The notes under the pieces are model-generated. The model did not search any database, had not been told where the DNA came from, and saw only the letters and a program-made list of their open reading frames with translations. Position numbers and translations under genes: made by a program. From contig QANT01007641.1 in the NCBI GenBank assembly GCA_003254885.1, positions 62,001 through 126,000 of the forward strand: DNA of 64,000 nt, given 5' to 3'. Each line of letters begins with the position of its first letter. Within the stretch, counting starts at the first letter, position 1. Positions 11,820-25,406 of this stretch are shown here, piece by piece. Source of the DNA: Purshia tridentata (lineage: Eukaryota; Streptophyta; Magnoliopsida; Rosales; Rosaceae).

Positions 11820-14800
11820 ACTAGCTAGGTAGCTGTCGTTAAAACTTAACGTTGGGAATTTGGGAAGGGATAAAAAAAAGTAAAAGAAAATAAAATGGTT
11901 GTTACCTTTTCAAACGGTAGGCCGTAGTAGGCTCTGTAATAATTAACGGAAGATGGAAGTAGGCTTTCGAAGTTAAGAACCCCAACCACAAGGAATCATA
12001 GATTGTAATTTGGGCCATGGACCCATTGGCCCAGGGGACACAAATTATACCTACGGCGCGCAGACATTATATGCGTACCATTTTTATTAGGTTTTAATTA
12101 GAATTTGGATTAAGTCTCACTTTTGTTCATATCATTTTAATTCAAATATTCTATCAATTAATTCACTAAATCCTTAATAATTTGTAAAACATACGATCAA
12201 AATTAGAACAATTCAAACTAAACTTAACATAAAACTATTAAACTTCTTAATTATTATACCCTATTCTTCTTATATATATTTAATTCAAAAAATTTTATTA
12301 TTAAAGAGTAAAATTTGGATTACATATTTGAATCTATCATGATTTGAAGATAGATAGAGTAAATTTTTTTTAAAGAAATTAATAAAGGATGGGTTAGATT
12401 AACTTGAAATCTTTGTTTGATTACTAAGATTAGGATATATTTTGACAAAAAACGATCCATTCATTAACAATAACTCTTATATTCTATTTGTAATTAAAAT
12501 GGTTATATATCTCTCTCTCCTTACGTACGCAGTGGTCAGGAATTAAGTCGGAGAATGGAGATGGAGATTGCATGCATGTCATGTGGGGTGCTTGCTTCTA
12601 ATAGTGATGTGAAAGTTAAAACAAAATGTCGACTCCCTACTTAAAATGCAACCGAAAGAAAAAAGAAAAGGCAAACAAAATGAAAGCTCATAGCAGTAGG
12701 AGTCAGCTATACAGTGTACGCAGTAAAAGCATTGAATTCCACTGCTGGCTTAATTTGAACCAAATTAATAATTGTGTCCACTGTCCACCTAAGATATCTA
12801 TTACTTGTGCATGTGTGTCTTTAAATAATTAATTGCTACACATATATTATATATATTCATCTCCAACTTCATTACGGCAGTGTACATATATCGTTGAGAG
12901 ATATCTCACATTGAAGATGTGAGGACCTTACTAGTTGTTATAAGAGTTTGGGCTACTCTTTTTATTGCCAATTGATTTTGAAATGAATACCTAAATTCCT
13001 TCATGTCAGTTGATGCCTTCTCGCAATACCAATTAATATAGTAGCTACGTTCCATCTGTATATATTAGTACCACTCTACTTCCAACCTCCAAATGCATAT
13101 ATGTTCTGGAGCAAACATATATATATATATATATATATATAATACTATTCTACAGCCTAGCTACTACTGTATGCATTACACGTACCCTCCATCGATCTAG
13201 ATCTTCTGAATCGGGTATTGAACTTGCTCTGTAAAATCTTTGAGTTACAGTACAATATTCAGTAATTCCAGTGCTATATATTTATTATGTATATATGTTA
13301 TTGTTTCCTTTGTACATATATATATATATATATATCATTGGTATTTCAGATTGGATCAGCTGCAATCTGCTTAATTAATTATATGCAATTAATTAAGATA
13401 TGTACGTTCTATATCAAGGGGTATTTGCTCGACCAGTTAGCAGATGATGGCTTCTTAATTAATTTCTAACAATTGATTTCTTGGTTTGGTAATTAATTAA
13501 TTTGCTTGAGTTAATAATATGAATATCGACGACCTTAATTCGGTTTAGCTAGCTTGAATGGCCTTTCGATCTCTTATTGACTGATTGACGTATAGAAATT
13601 AAGTACAGTCAAATCCTAGCTATATATGTATGACCTTTCTTGCATTTCATCATTTTTAATTAGCTAGTCGTAGCATTTGATAATTCATGCATATATATAT
13701 ATATATCCAATTAATTAATCATCTTAATTAAATGAAACCGATCGGGAATCGTGATTATCATCAAGCCCTTTCTTTTCGTTATCAACATGTATGCCCTTTA
13801 AACAAAGAAGCCACTTGGATGTTACATGGACCAAGCAAAGCGAGTATATGGACGTATGGTTAATTAATAATCATGAAGATTTTTATTTCTTCAGTAATAA
13901 AGGATCTTAATAGTCTGTTGCAGCAAGTCATAGCTATTAAATTATGGAAAGCCATGCTTTTTAGTGTGGTAGGGAAGCTTATTACTTATTGGTGTAGGTG
14001 TATCCGTTTCTTCAAGAGTCATTTAAAGAGATTATTAAATATCTACTTCAAAATTAAGCAATCAAATATATACATATATATAATTCTCCTTCCAAGATGA
14101 ACATGAAAATTGCAATAACTTCATCAGTTTGATGGATTTATCGAGTTTGAAGAAGAATGAGGATGCAGACACCTTGTGGCTTGCTTGTGTATAACCCACC
14201 GAGAAAAAATAAACTAATTAAATTGCTGGTGTAAGGAGGTTTTCAGCATTAAACACAGATTAGTATGACGTTTAGAAAATTGGTGCACGCTCATCCGAAT
14301 ATATATTGGATATATAATTTCTAGCTATTTTGGTTTTGTTCACATTATATATGTACATATCTTGCTCGATCGATCTCACCCATTTTCCTACCTTGCATGT
14401 AAAGTAAATCCAAGCATTAATGCACAATAACTCGTGCATGCATACGTCCTTGTGCAATTTATATAAAATGGACCATCTGGCTAATTTCCAGACTAATTTT
14501 TCATAAATGTCGAATCAAACTTCATCAATTATATATCTACGTACTCCTACTCCTTTCCAGAAACATGTATCATATTGAAATAGAAATTCATTGAATTCCG
14601 AGTAACTATCATTGCCAAATTAATGAATGTATTTGATTAAGATATATATATATATATATAATTAGTATTAATATGCATGTTGGAAAAAATTAAATGATAA
14701 ATTTCAAAGTTACAAATGAAATTGTGTATTAAAATTTCAATTTATTTTTATGAAAATAAAAAATAGAGAGATAAATTGATCGGTCTAACCATTGTTGTTC

Positions 14801-15995
14801 CATAAAATTAATTCAGTGGTATTATTTATTGCAAAATCTGAAACTTGGTGAACATTAAACAAAGGCTTGGCCCTGTAAACCTAATAACTAGAATAGTAGA
14901 AAAATGCCACGGTGGCTGAGCAGGCAGGTCATAGTTACCGTGTGTTTTTAATAGGGTATTCATTCAACGGGGTTCGATGGTCCAGGCAATATAATATAAT
15001 TTCTTCTTATAAATTTATAATTAATTGAATTTTCTTTTAAGTCGTACGTAAAAGTTAATTAATTATCAGTCAATATTTGAAGTAGATAGCTAGCTTGCAT
15101 ATATAGAACGTGAAAGCTGCATATATGCAGCGCATGTCTTGGTTTCTTAAGCAGGATAACATAACTATATAAACTTGAGAAAAATCATGCAATTATTCGT
15201 TTTATATATACTAATCATGAGATTGAGCACGTGACAGTTTATTCCCTGCATATATATATATATATAGGGCTCATCATACATTATGTTTAATTCCACGCGC
15301 AAAGATAGAGCACATATACGCACACAAGATTGCAAGAAGCAAGATTTTCTGATAAATAAAGATTGGTAGCCATGCATTTACAATGGGTATAGCTACCAAA
15401 ATCAATTACCATACGATAGTACTTGTGAGCGTATTTGTTAGGTGAGGTGATGCTACCTGCAGCTAGCTAGCTTGAAAATGCATATATTAATCAATTAATC
15501 TTGTTATGTATATGTGTATATACATATATGTTGGAAAAAATGTAAGTGATGAACTCGACCGTAAGCCCAACTCATAAGGTCAAGAATGAGAGTCGTTGAT
15601 GTCAGTAAGCTTCTATTTGATTTTAGTCTTTAATGGGCTATGCTTTATGAAGCATTTTTTCACAGTAAGGTGAGCTTCATGTGTTTAAGTCTCGTCTCAT
15701 TGTACGGGCATGCATGTCGCATGGAAGACTCTTCAAAATGGACCGGTGTCTATATATGTGCACCCAATGATAGGCTCAGTGCCCACCCAGCCCAGCAGCT
15801 CATCGTATCTCAGATGGAGACGCATACGGCATACCCATACCTCTTGTACGTGTTGGTCATGCTCATACACACATACATGGGTAATGAGACTTGTCTTTAA
15901 GGAAGGTGTTAATAGTAACTGATGGTCATATATATACAGAACAAGATGTAGGTCATGAATAGCTTAATTATAATACATGATTGGATTGAGCAGGA

Positions 15996-18900
15996 TTAAC
16001 AGGTGTCTGCACGATTTAGGCGTTTTCTTCGGTATCTCCATGCTACTTGAATGCATCTTGCTGCAATGCCTCTCCAGTAAGGTGATTCGTACCTATGTAC
16101 CATAAAGTTAAGGGTCATGAGTATTAATTAATAGTCAAAAACTTCTTCAGGCCCTCAAATTAATATTCTTAGAACGAGGGACTATATATATATATTGCCC
16201 TTCTAAATTCCTTGCATGCAAGAAATCCCAATGCTTATAAGTAGCCTAGCTAGCAAGTCTCTAACTAGCAGCCTAGGAAGAATACACTGTGAAACATGCA
16301 AAAAGTTGACATTGAGGTACTCCTGGCTATCTAAACAAGGAAGGATTTCACTTGGCCCAAAAAGAAAAACAGAAAGCAATCTTCAATCATGCATTGAGAT
16401 AGAAATTTAGTCTATTAATTGAAATAACAACCTTATGGCTCCTTGAACACGTGGATTGCGTAAAAATCTGGCAAAAAGACTGGTGACTTCTTCAATGTCA
16501 GCAGCTCGGAGTGAAAATGCTTCCACATTTGTTAGGCATTTCACCATTCTGTTGCTAAGCAATCTCTGTCCAGGAATTCTGATCTTTTTACCGTCTGCAT
16601 CTGAAATGAGAAAACACATTGATAAACTGATATATGTTGCTGTCTTTTGAGGTCATGCACTGAGACCGACTTTACTATTACAAATCCAGTAACATTTTGT
16701 GGTCAGCAAGTGTAATGGGAGGGACTAGCACTGGAGATCAAAGTAATACCTCTGTTTACTGAAGAATGCTCAAGACACCATGTGAGAAGTTCCTCACCAC
16801 AAACATCCCCTTCAGATAAGGATACAGTAATCCCATCTTCTCCAATGCTTTGCATTTTCCCCCGCACAATAAAAACCATCTTCTCAATTAGACCACCACG
16901 GTACAAAACTTTGCTTCCTTTGATGTATGTCTTTTGTTTTAGTCTTCCACAAATGGAATCTAAGATGGGTTCATCCATCAAGGCAAAAATCCGTACCTAG
17001 AGAATTTTTGAATTCTTAGAATATGCACTATGAGCTAATGCCAAGTTGATAATTATGAAACATTATACACATGCAATATGCATGCAAAAAACTAGACATA
17101 TCATTATACCCAGACACTAAGTGCTCACTTTCTTAATAAACTTGAAGAGATGGCGTCTTATATCTGTCTGAATGTCTTCAGGCAAGATCTCCAAAAGTAT
17201 CTCTTCGTTTACCCCTCTGGTTGCTGCCCAATTGTACCGTTCAGCTTGTCGTACCCGCCTACATAATAGATCAATATGGGTCAAAGATGTTGCATGTCAT
17301 GTGGTTAAGTTCCGTGAATGCAATAATTACATGATGAGGCATACTTAAGAATGAGAATTCGTCATGAACATGCTATTTGCCTATGGTTAAATCCTCAGAA
17401 TATATCTGATTGAATTAACAGTTGAATGCAGAAACACAACTCGGCACCAAGCACCTAAAATTAAAAAAGAGACTGGATGTGCTTAAGTAACATGGAAAGT
17501 TATTGCAGTTATGAATTCAATCATGAAGTTACCAAAATGCTGCAGTTTTGCAAAAATCCAGGATATTAGATGAGTTTCTTGGGTGATGCTGTCAGCTTAG
17601 AAGATATATTTTAAGATATAAAGGTACATGAGGCTTTAATAGTCAATTTTCAACATGTTAGAACTTGTGATTCAAAATGGATAATGTAATCTCATGTGGA
17701 AATTCAAACATAAGTAAGCATTATGAATAAGTCGTACTTTCTAAGTTCCTCTGGCAAGCGTCTATGGCTCATCCACTGCTCAACATCACGACGTCTTAGT
17801 GACATTTCTAACCTTCTGTAAATGGAAAAACAAATAGAAAAGATTAGAAAAAAAAAAGAAGCGGAATTCAAGGAAAGAAAAAAGACTGTCTTTCAAATGG
17901 TAAACATCGTTCCAAAAAAGAAAACTAATTGGAAATTTCTATTACTCTTTCTGTGAGACTTATTCACTAGAATGAATCACCTCTAGAATGAATCATACCA
18001 TAATTGCAGGTGACAAGTGCTCATGATATTCAGTAATTCAATTATTACACATAACTTTCAACTTTGAAATTTCAGAAAGACAGGGGAGAGTATTATTCTT
18101 ATATTTGATCCAGTTAGACAATTTTGGACCTGGGAAGAATTTTACGAGGAAGAAAACAATGAAAAACCAAAAATCTACAGCTTTGATGCACAGGGTATAT
18201 ACAGTATCGAAAGGTGATCTAATTATAATCATCTTTACATTAGTCAAATGTTCATTATGTACTCAATATAACACATTCCAATCAACTGACTTAAATGTAG
18301 GAACAGTTAAGAAGAACAGATCACCATAGAAAAAAAAATTATACCTCCGACCAAGAGCCTGCAAAAAGTTCTGCATATTTCCAATGAGAAGAGCAAAAAG
18401 CAAGAGACCTAGGCCAATAATGGCCATTGTAAAAAGGACTTCCCAAACAAAATAGCTTGGAATTTGATTTCCAGCCAGAGTACTGATTTGCTTCATAATA
18501 TAAATCAAAGGGTTATTTTGTCAATAAAGGAGATTAAATTATAGGTTGCATTATAACCTTGAAATCAATAATATATTAAGAACGAATACATTTACTTGAA
18601 ATGATAAGCCAAAAGAAGCTAAAAGATATACCTGGAATCCCCAAAACAATGAATACACATATCTAGTGATTACACTATTTTCTGTTGTAAGATTGACAGC
18701 TTGGCCGTAGATTCCAAAATTAAAGCTTTTACCATCGAAACAAGCACTAGCATTCACATTATTTCTCCAGCTAACATGTAGTGTATCATTTCGATCTTCA
18801 ATGTCACTTCCATGCCCACAATCTATGAAGTCCATGCACCCATTTATTCCAGACTTATGACAGGCATCTCGAAAACATTGATTAACCCTCTGGGACAAGA

Positions 18901-21900
18901 AAGAGGGAAACTAAGTGAATGATTGAAAACCCTGTATCCAATAAATTTACATCTTTTATTCCCAATCAACCAAGACTGAGAACCAAAATACCATGAAAAA
19001 GACATGTTCTAAAGCCTAATATAGTTAATGCACCACAACAGACATAGCAAGTTCCGAAATGAGAACTACATAATCAGCATAGTACACACTACGAATCGCA
19101 GTGCCCCTGTACTATTTAGAACTACTTAGCTAATTTACTTATAACACGATATTTTCTATGATCATGATGGTATTTTACATTACAAATAATATGATACCTT
19201 GACATAATATTGCTTGCAGAAACAATACATCAGAAATTTCATTATGCTTGCATTCCTTGTTGATGAAAAGGTGAGAAATGATTGAAGATGTATCTTGAAC
19301 AGTTCAACAAATAAATGTGTGTGGATTAAAAAGTGAAGTGCATAGTTTCCAAAACTTGCAGACACAAGGAGCGAAAAAATTTCATCATAAGAATTTTTGA
19401 GAAGTGTGTTCAAAATAAAATGACCTCCACCCACCTGTAACCCAAAGAGGTACCAGCATGACCCAACAACGTGGCCGGATAACACAAAAGTGAGAAGATT
19501 GATTATAAAATTTGCCCATGCTGACTCAAATATGAAGCCACTTGGAGACTGACCAGCAAGCAGAGGTAGAAACCTACACAACCTGGGAATATACTGAAGA
19601 AGAACTGCAGCACGTAAAAGATTTTTTGCATAGTTTGCTCCAGATGATCCCAAGAATTCTGGTAGAACAAACAATATTATAATCTGCAAACAATTGAAAA
19701 AAAAAATTACCATAAGGGAAGAAGAAGATGTGCTTGCATCAAACAGGACAATTTACAATCACATGAGAGCATAAATAGATAGATTGACCAGTACAAGTAA
19801 TTCAGTGGTAGAGGGAGAGGCCAACAGGCAGGGGTGATGGCCCCTCCTCACCATCCCTTATCACAGAGAGAGGGGTCTACCTGAGGAAGTGGTAATACAA
19901 CAAAAAAGTCAATCAGAAAATATCCTTGAAGGTAATTGAGAGCAATTTTCTTTGGATGGTCAACCAAATCTCCAGCACCAACCACTCTAGACTCGGGAGC
20001 TACATAAGCCAATCTAAACTGCAAAGAAGAGGGGAAAAAATCGATTTACCTGTCAAGGCTTGGGATTACAGAAGAGGTCAGCAAAGGTACTGAACTATAC
20101 AATCAAAGTATTATTAAACATTCAATAGTGTATTATATTGAGGGCAAATATTAGATAAACAAGTTTTCCAATTAAATGTTTCCAAACTAATCAATTTATC
20201 CATCACACAACATTTATTTTCTTTTGAAGAGCATGCAATGAATTAAATCAACATATGGGGATTCTTATATTTGATGTAGGACAGATTTCTATGGCAGAAT
20301 TAATCAAAAGCACATTAAGAAATCCGAAGAGCTTGAAAATTCAATGATTCTTCTGCTAGTTTTAAACCCAATGCTACATCAAAAGCTTATCAATGTGAAG
20401 TGACATAATAGACATCGGGATGCTAGAATTTCACAATAATGTTTTGGCTTACACACTTATGCAATCCTATATAAGCAATACTTATATCTTTTGTCAGGCA
20501 GCAAATGAGGTATGACATGCTGTAGCTTAGATACTCTAAGATGGGGTATATGGTTCAAACATATGAATTATAGAACACAATTCTTGATGAGAAGAAAGGC
20601 AGTTACCTGAAGGATCATGTTCATTAAGTATATGAGATCAGTTATGCTTCTAAAAACCACAATTGTTGTGGTCATGGGCCAATCAATAACTATACATTTA
20701 TTATTCTGCATTCAAAAACAGGGGAATCAAGTTGATAAGAAATTTCATTAGGAAATGAAGCAAAACAATTGCTTCTACTTCCCTGCCTTCTCATCAGAAA
20801 GGCATCATCACAAATAAATAAATTTATAACGTTAGAAGACCAAAAATCTTTATATCTTATTTTAAATTTTCCCAACCTAAATTGATAATTCCAAAATAGT
20901 TCATGGAATGATAGAGAAGAAATAAACAATACCTCTTGAACAGATAGCAAGAAGAAAAATAATGGGTCTACAAAAATTGCAATTAAGCAAGAAATGACAA
21001 AAAATTTGTTCCACTGTTGGACAACTTTAGCGTGAGGGTTCATAACTCCAGGAATATATAGACACAGAAAAGAGAAAGATCTCCTCGCCCAGCCTTTAGC
21101 ATCCCCATAGAGAGCATTATGGAACTGCAAACAGTTATCAATATAAAAAATATATGCATAAGTTTCTTGGAGTGCTTATATACCATCATTCAAAAATATA
21201 GAGCAAATAAGCAAATGGACCTGACAATAAAGTAATTTTTGTTGTTAAATCTCAAGCAATCTAGTGATAACAATAAAAACAAGGCAACATGAAAAAGGAA
21301 CATGATACGTAATGCAGCTTGAGGAGCAGTATTGATTTGCAATTGCGTTTGCATACAAGGATGGGTTCCAACCATGGGTTTAACAACTCATGTCATCACC
21401 GTTACCATTACTTCTTCAAATTTTAAAATAACATAATGAAGAAAAAGCAAACATGATTGTATTTATGAGCATATTACTAAAATGAGAAGATTGAGATGGG
21501 TGAGTTCCTATGATTCAGATGTGCAGTTAAAGCTAAACATATGGAGTCCCAAACATATCATAAAAGGCAGCAGCAACTATGTACACTGATGTAGAACCAA
21601 AAAAAGGCTACTGTGAATAAAGAAAGAAAAACACCTTGGGATCAAATATACCGGAGGCCTTTGGTTGAGCAGCCTTGAAATTGTAGTATGCTGGGCAAGT
21701 TGTGCAGTAAGGATCATTGCACATCCCCAATTGCCCTGATCTGAGCAAGTGTTCATTTCTTCCAGCATAGTTGTCATCCATCCATTCGTTATGGTTTGTT
21801 CTAGTAGAAGGAAACTTTTCTCCTGTAGTTTCTAGTGCTTCTTGCCCTGTTACAGCTTGAGCTGGGCGGAAAATGTTATCAGGCTTGCGGCTCGCATGTA

Positions 21901-22135
21901 ACGGGCCACTCATGAGTATGAAGGGAGTTTTTCTTTGAGTCCTTAGGGGACCAGTATGGCCTACAAGGTTCGTTTCCCTTTCAAATGACTCCATAGATTC
22001 CATAGGAATGGAAACGGACGCACTCCGGGTCCGGGACATAAATCTGTCAAATTGTAATTCCACCTGTTGTTCATCTGATAATTGTGTACGAGTGTCTGAT
22101 AGCATAGGTACCTCATCTCTTTCATAACCAGCCAT
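15996..22135 (-). CDS. CNGC20: Cyclic nucleotide-gated ion channel, CNGC19/20 clade
   Basis: Twelve exons give 767 residues (Arabidopsis CNGC20 has 764): 22135-21635, 21124-20933, 20705-20607, 20018-19881, 19683-19435, 18889-18632, 18490-18345, 17815-17738, 17258-17129, 16996-16750, 16600-16432 and 16092-15996. Splice phases are consistent. The long N-terminus includes the Cys-rich motif MCNDPYCTTCP that marks this clade. Six transmembrane segments follow, with the selectivity filter in GFQQISTLAGNQ (about residues 476-487). The C-linker begins near LGRRRLEMSLRRRD. The cyclic-nucleotide-binding domain carries GDVCGEELLTW, and the protein ends with a calmodulin-binding IQ motif, CIQVAWRYRRKR. 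The product should be a plasma-membrane calcium-permeable channel. Clade members act in immune and wound calcium signalling (family knowledge). No break was found. CNGC19 is the alternative name, and the two are not separable here. Confidence 0.93.
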
Positions 22136-22154
22136 TTCTCATAAATTGGACCTC

Positions 22155-22511
22155 CTACAAAAAGAACCTAGATTTATTTACAATAAGAAGGTATTCATGC
22201 TAGCTTAGCTAGACCCATTTAAACTGGAAAAAATGCAGCTCGATCACTCAAATGAAGATATGTATAAAAATAGGTGGCAAATAAGAATACCCAGCAGAAC
22301 AAAAGACAATAATATGAATTGCAAATTCCTGTTAGCTTTTCTTTTCCTATTTCTGGCACATAAAGTTGTAGTTATAATTCTGAGCTAGAGACGCAGTCCC
22401 ACGCATGCATACAAAATTTTTAGAGAAAAAAAAAAAACATGCTTGCTATAATTGGATAAAGAAAAGGCAGCATGCATTAATGTGAAGGAAGAAAAAGAGT
22501 TGTTTAGGTAC
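22155..22511 (-). other. Intron in the 5' leader of the CNGC gene
   Basis: On the minus strand a CAG then GTACC donor at 22512/22511 and a TTTTTGTAG acceptor at 22155 bracket an AT-rich stretch. The short second leader exon (22154-22136) then leads into the ATG. The first leader exon would begin near 22570. This is inferred from splice signals only. Confidence 0.5.
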
Positions 22512-23552
22512 CTGAAATCCCAAGGAGGAGCAAAGTGTTTGAAGCTGAAACAGAGGGATAGCAAGTCTGAATCTAAATAAATTATAAATGAGTGAGAGAG
22601 AGAGGGCCGGCGAAGACTAAAAGCGTTGACTCTTGACTAATGACTAATGACTAACGAGAAGGGAAGAATGAGTTTACATTGGCAACGTAGGAAATTGGGT
22701 GTTTGAGTGTTTCTTTGACTGACAGAATCTACCAGAAGCAGACAACCATTCCAATGTTAAATAACTCCTTTACTCTTTTCTTTACTTTATTAGTTTTATG
22801 CTGTTTTCCTTGGTAGGTCTGACAGTTAATAACTTAATCCCCCTTCCTCACCTAGTCACCCGCTTTTATTGCTATTTACATATTAATGATATTAATGATA
22901 TTATTATTATTATTATCTTACTTTAGAAATCAGGATTACAAGAACATTAAACCTCCATGGGTTGATGAACTTTGCTCCATTGTCTATTCACCTGTTGGGA
23001 CCTCCTCCATTTACTCCAATCTTCCCATTCAGACTTTAATTCCCATTGCTGTTATGAAAATGAAATTTACATTCGCAGCCATCACAATATTATTTATTTA
23101 TTTATGTGCCTCGACCAACATTTTTTATTGTGCTCTAAAAACACAGAAAAAATAATGAAAATTTCAATGAAATAGCTTCATTTTCTTTTGCTCAGTTTTC
23201 CATTTAACATGCTAATTGGTAGCTATCTTGATGATAGTTTTGCTGCGTTTGGGCTTAACGTAGATTTGGGCTGCATGTTCTTGGACATGCCCTTAACTCA
23301 GTAATTCAGCTTTTGTATGAAGATCATTCCTGGGTTTGTAGGCCCATAATAAGTACTAGATAGCCTTCTTTTTGTTTGGGCTTTGGCCCGCAAATGTACT
23401 TCGGGATTGGGCTACATTGGATTCTTATCTGGGTAACACAGCTAGATGTGGGCCAAAGTTTGTGCGTGCCCAATTTATAAAACTTTTTTGTGGTCCACTC
23501 TATTTTAAAAAATATAATTTTATGGGTATTGTTTAGAATTTTAGATATTAAT

Positions 23553-23804
23553 AATTATATATGTATTATAATTTAAATAAATTTATTGTATTCATGGCAA
23601 AAAAAAAAAATTAATAGTATTATATAGTGTCATGGTTATAATTATGCATGTTTGTTCTGTTTTTACTTGTGAGTTTGTAATTATATATGTATTATAATTT
23701 AAATAAATTTATTGTATTCATGGCAAAAAAAAATAATAATAGTATTATATAGTGTCATGGTTATAATTTTGCATGTTTGTTCTGTTTTTACTTGTGAGTT
23801 TGTA
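23553..23804. repeat. Tandem duplication, two copies of a 126-base unit
   Basis: The unit beginning aattatatatgtattataa at 23553 recurs at 23679 and ends near 23804. The copies differ only at the A-run after 'catggc' and at a few single bases, so the duplication is recent. It has no coding content. Confidence 0.93.
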
Positions 23805-25160
23805 GATAATGTATTCTAATTTGTACATTAGAGAAGGTTCTAAAATTGGAGTCTGTTTGTAATTAGAAATAACCAGACGTTATATAATAATTGTGAATTT
23901 TTGCCATAGTCATAGAAGAAGACTAGAAGGTTTTTAAAAATGGGAAATTAGGAAGAAGAAAAAGTCTTGCATATATGCACCCTAGTTTCTACGGTGCAGG
24001 TGGAAATGACTGGAAGCAATGTGCGGACTGCTGAATTGGGGATGGAGCATATTGTCAACATTAATGTTAAGGAGAGAATTAATGAAACAAATTATGCTGT
24101 TTTGTAGAATGAATATTCCATATAAGAGATAAGAGATAAACATGGAACACTTCCATTGGTTATTTACTACCTAAAATTTATAATATTCTTGTATCATCAT
24201 CACATTAACAACCTTCATTTGTTTACTTAACAACTTTCTTCTTTATGGTACAACTCCTTTGATCTTCCTCTTCATCTTCCTCTCCATCATCATCATTATA
24301 TAAACATCTGAGATCATCATCCTTGCTCAGTCCTCACCTGGGCGGCTTTACTCATTTTTAAATAAACAACCCTATAATATTAATATATTGAATATGTATC
24401 TATATTGAAAATACCAATAAGTGGGACAGAGTCAAAGCCTGCGCTTGAAATTTCGATCACTACTTTTTCTAAATTCGAGTGCTATAATATGAGATCGATC
24501 AAATTGATTAATTGCTCAATAACTCAGTGGTTGGTTGACCTTAAATGATATTTAATTCGTTTTTCTTTTACTAAATTAATTACTGTACTAATTATTGTGC
24601 ATGTTTTTACGTTTTAATTTCAAAATAGAATATGAATACATAGTTTGAGAATGGAAATGCACAAAGGAAAAGAAGATTTATATTAAAGAAAGACCAATAT
24701 GAGAATATTTGTGAAGGGAAAAATACCAAACGAGAGTATCAGTGCGGGTAGAGTGATTGGCATCTCCAGCTACCTAGTATTTAATATGAATCCATAGATG
24801 TAGCTCAACCATACTCAGACCTAAAGATGAAGAAGTTCATTTGGGTTCAAAAGTGAAAAGCGGACAACGATTGGCTTCGAACTTTTAAACTTATGCTAAA
24901 CCATCTTATTCCTTAAAAGAAACATTTGATTAAATGCACCTAACAGGCTAACAGCACATGCACAGAAACTGGATCCATAAGTCAACATGCAATTCCTAAC
25001 AAATAGAGAACCAAAAGGAAAATGCACAATCCATTTGCAAAGGAAGATCGAGGAGGAATTAAATATCAAATATATATTTGTTGGATCAAGTCCAATGTAT
25101 CTACCTCAAATTTTGGTTTTTTTTTTTTTGTTGGGTTGATCGATTCACCTTCACAGTAAA

Positions 25161-25225
25161 GACTTGATCAAATAATTAAGTCTTTATACCTGCTTCAAAA
25201 AATTAATCAAGTCTTCACCTGCTTC
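25161..25225 (+). promoter_or_regulatory. Repeated AAGTCTT-ACCTGCTTC element in the germin-like promoter
   Basis: TTAAGTCTTTATACCTGCTTC (25176-25196) is repeated as TCAAGTCTTCACCTGCTTC (25207-25225). GACTTGAT (25161) also forms an inverted pair with ATCAAGTC (25206). All lie 50-115 bases upstream of the TATA box. The binding factor is unknown. Confidence 0.5.
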
Positions 25226-25274
25226 GACAGGGAATAAAATCCAAGACCAATTCATTCGATCAGTGTCTCCAACC

Positions 25275-25282
25275 TATAAATA
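25275..25282 (+). promoter_or_regulatory. TATA box of the germin-like gene
   Basis: TATAAATA lies 125 bases upstream of the ATG, with an A/C-rich leader in between. This is a typical plant core promoter. Confidence 0.75.
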
Positions 25283-25406
25283 GGCATATACCCCATGAAG
25301 AATTTTCATCCATCTCAAACTCAAATCAAGTAGTCTACAGAAAACAGTAAAAGTTTGAGGGCAATTAGCAGTTAAGCTAGCTTAGCTACCTTATAATTCC
25401 ATCAGT

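Larger units (their letters stand above)
8641..15995. other. AT-rich gene desert between the HDG11-type and CNGC genes
   Basis: I find no credible coding exon, tRNA or familiar miRNA precursor in about 7.3 kb. Open frames are short and dominated by Ile, Tyr, Lys and Asn. The stretch holds a CAC microsatellite (9369-9390), many TA tracts (for example around 13118-13140, 13316-13335 and 14641-14660), a 14-bp-arm hairpin (11780-11819), and a slightly GC-richer block at 15540-15900 without a recognisable product. The last few hundred bases should include the channel gene's 3' untranslated region. Confidence 0.6.
22571..25406. other. Intergenic stretch between the CNGC promoter and the germin-like gene
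   Basis: No coding exon is supported. The stretch contains an ATT microsatellite (about 22886-22917), a recent tandem duplication (23553-23804) and, at its right end, the germin-like promoter with a TATA box. Several GGGCC/GGCCC words at 23270-23460 are of the kind found in plant proximal promoters, but no gene begins beside them. Confidence 0.6.

Noticed and set aside
14911-14985. Possible tRNA gene (ggtggctgagcagg ... ggttcgatgg)
   Set aside because: A and B boxes are about 47 bases apart, and the 5' end GCCACGG has no pairing 3' partner, so no cloverleaf forms. At most it is a SINE trace.
15530-15960. Possible solo LTR beginning TGTTGGAAAAAATG
   Set aside because: No matching CA end, target duplication or second copy could be found by eye. 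The start motif alone is weak.
8641-15995. Search for miRNA precursors in the gene desert
   Set aside because: None of the common plant miRNA sequences I remember (miR156-172, 319, 390-399, 408) was seen. The hairpins present are AT-rich and short.
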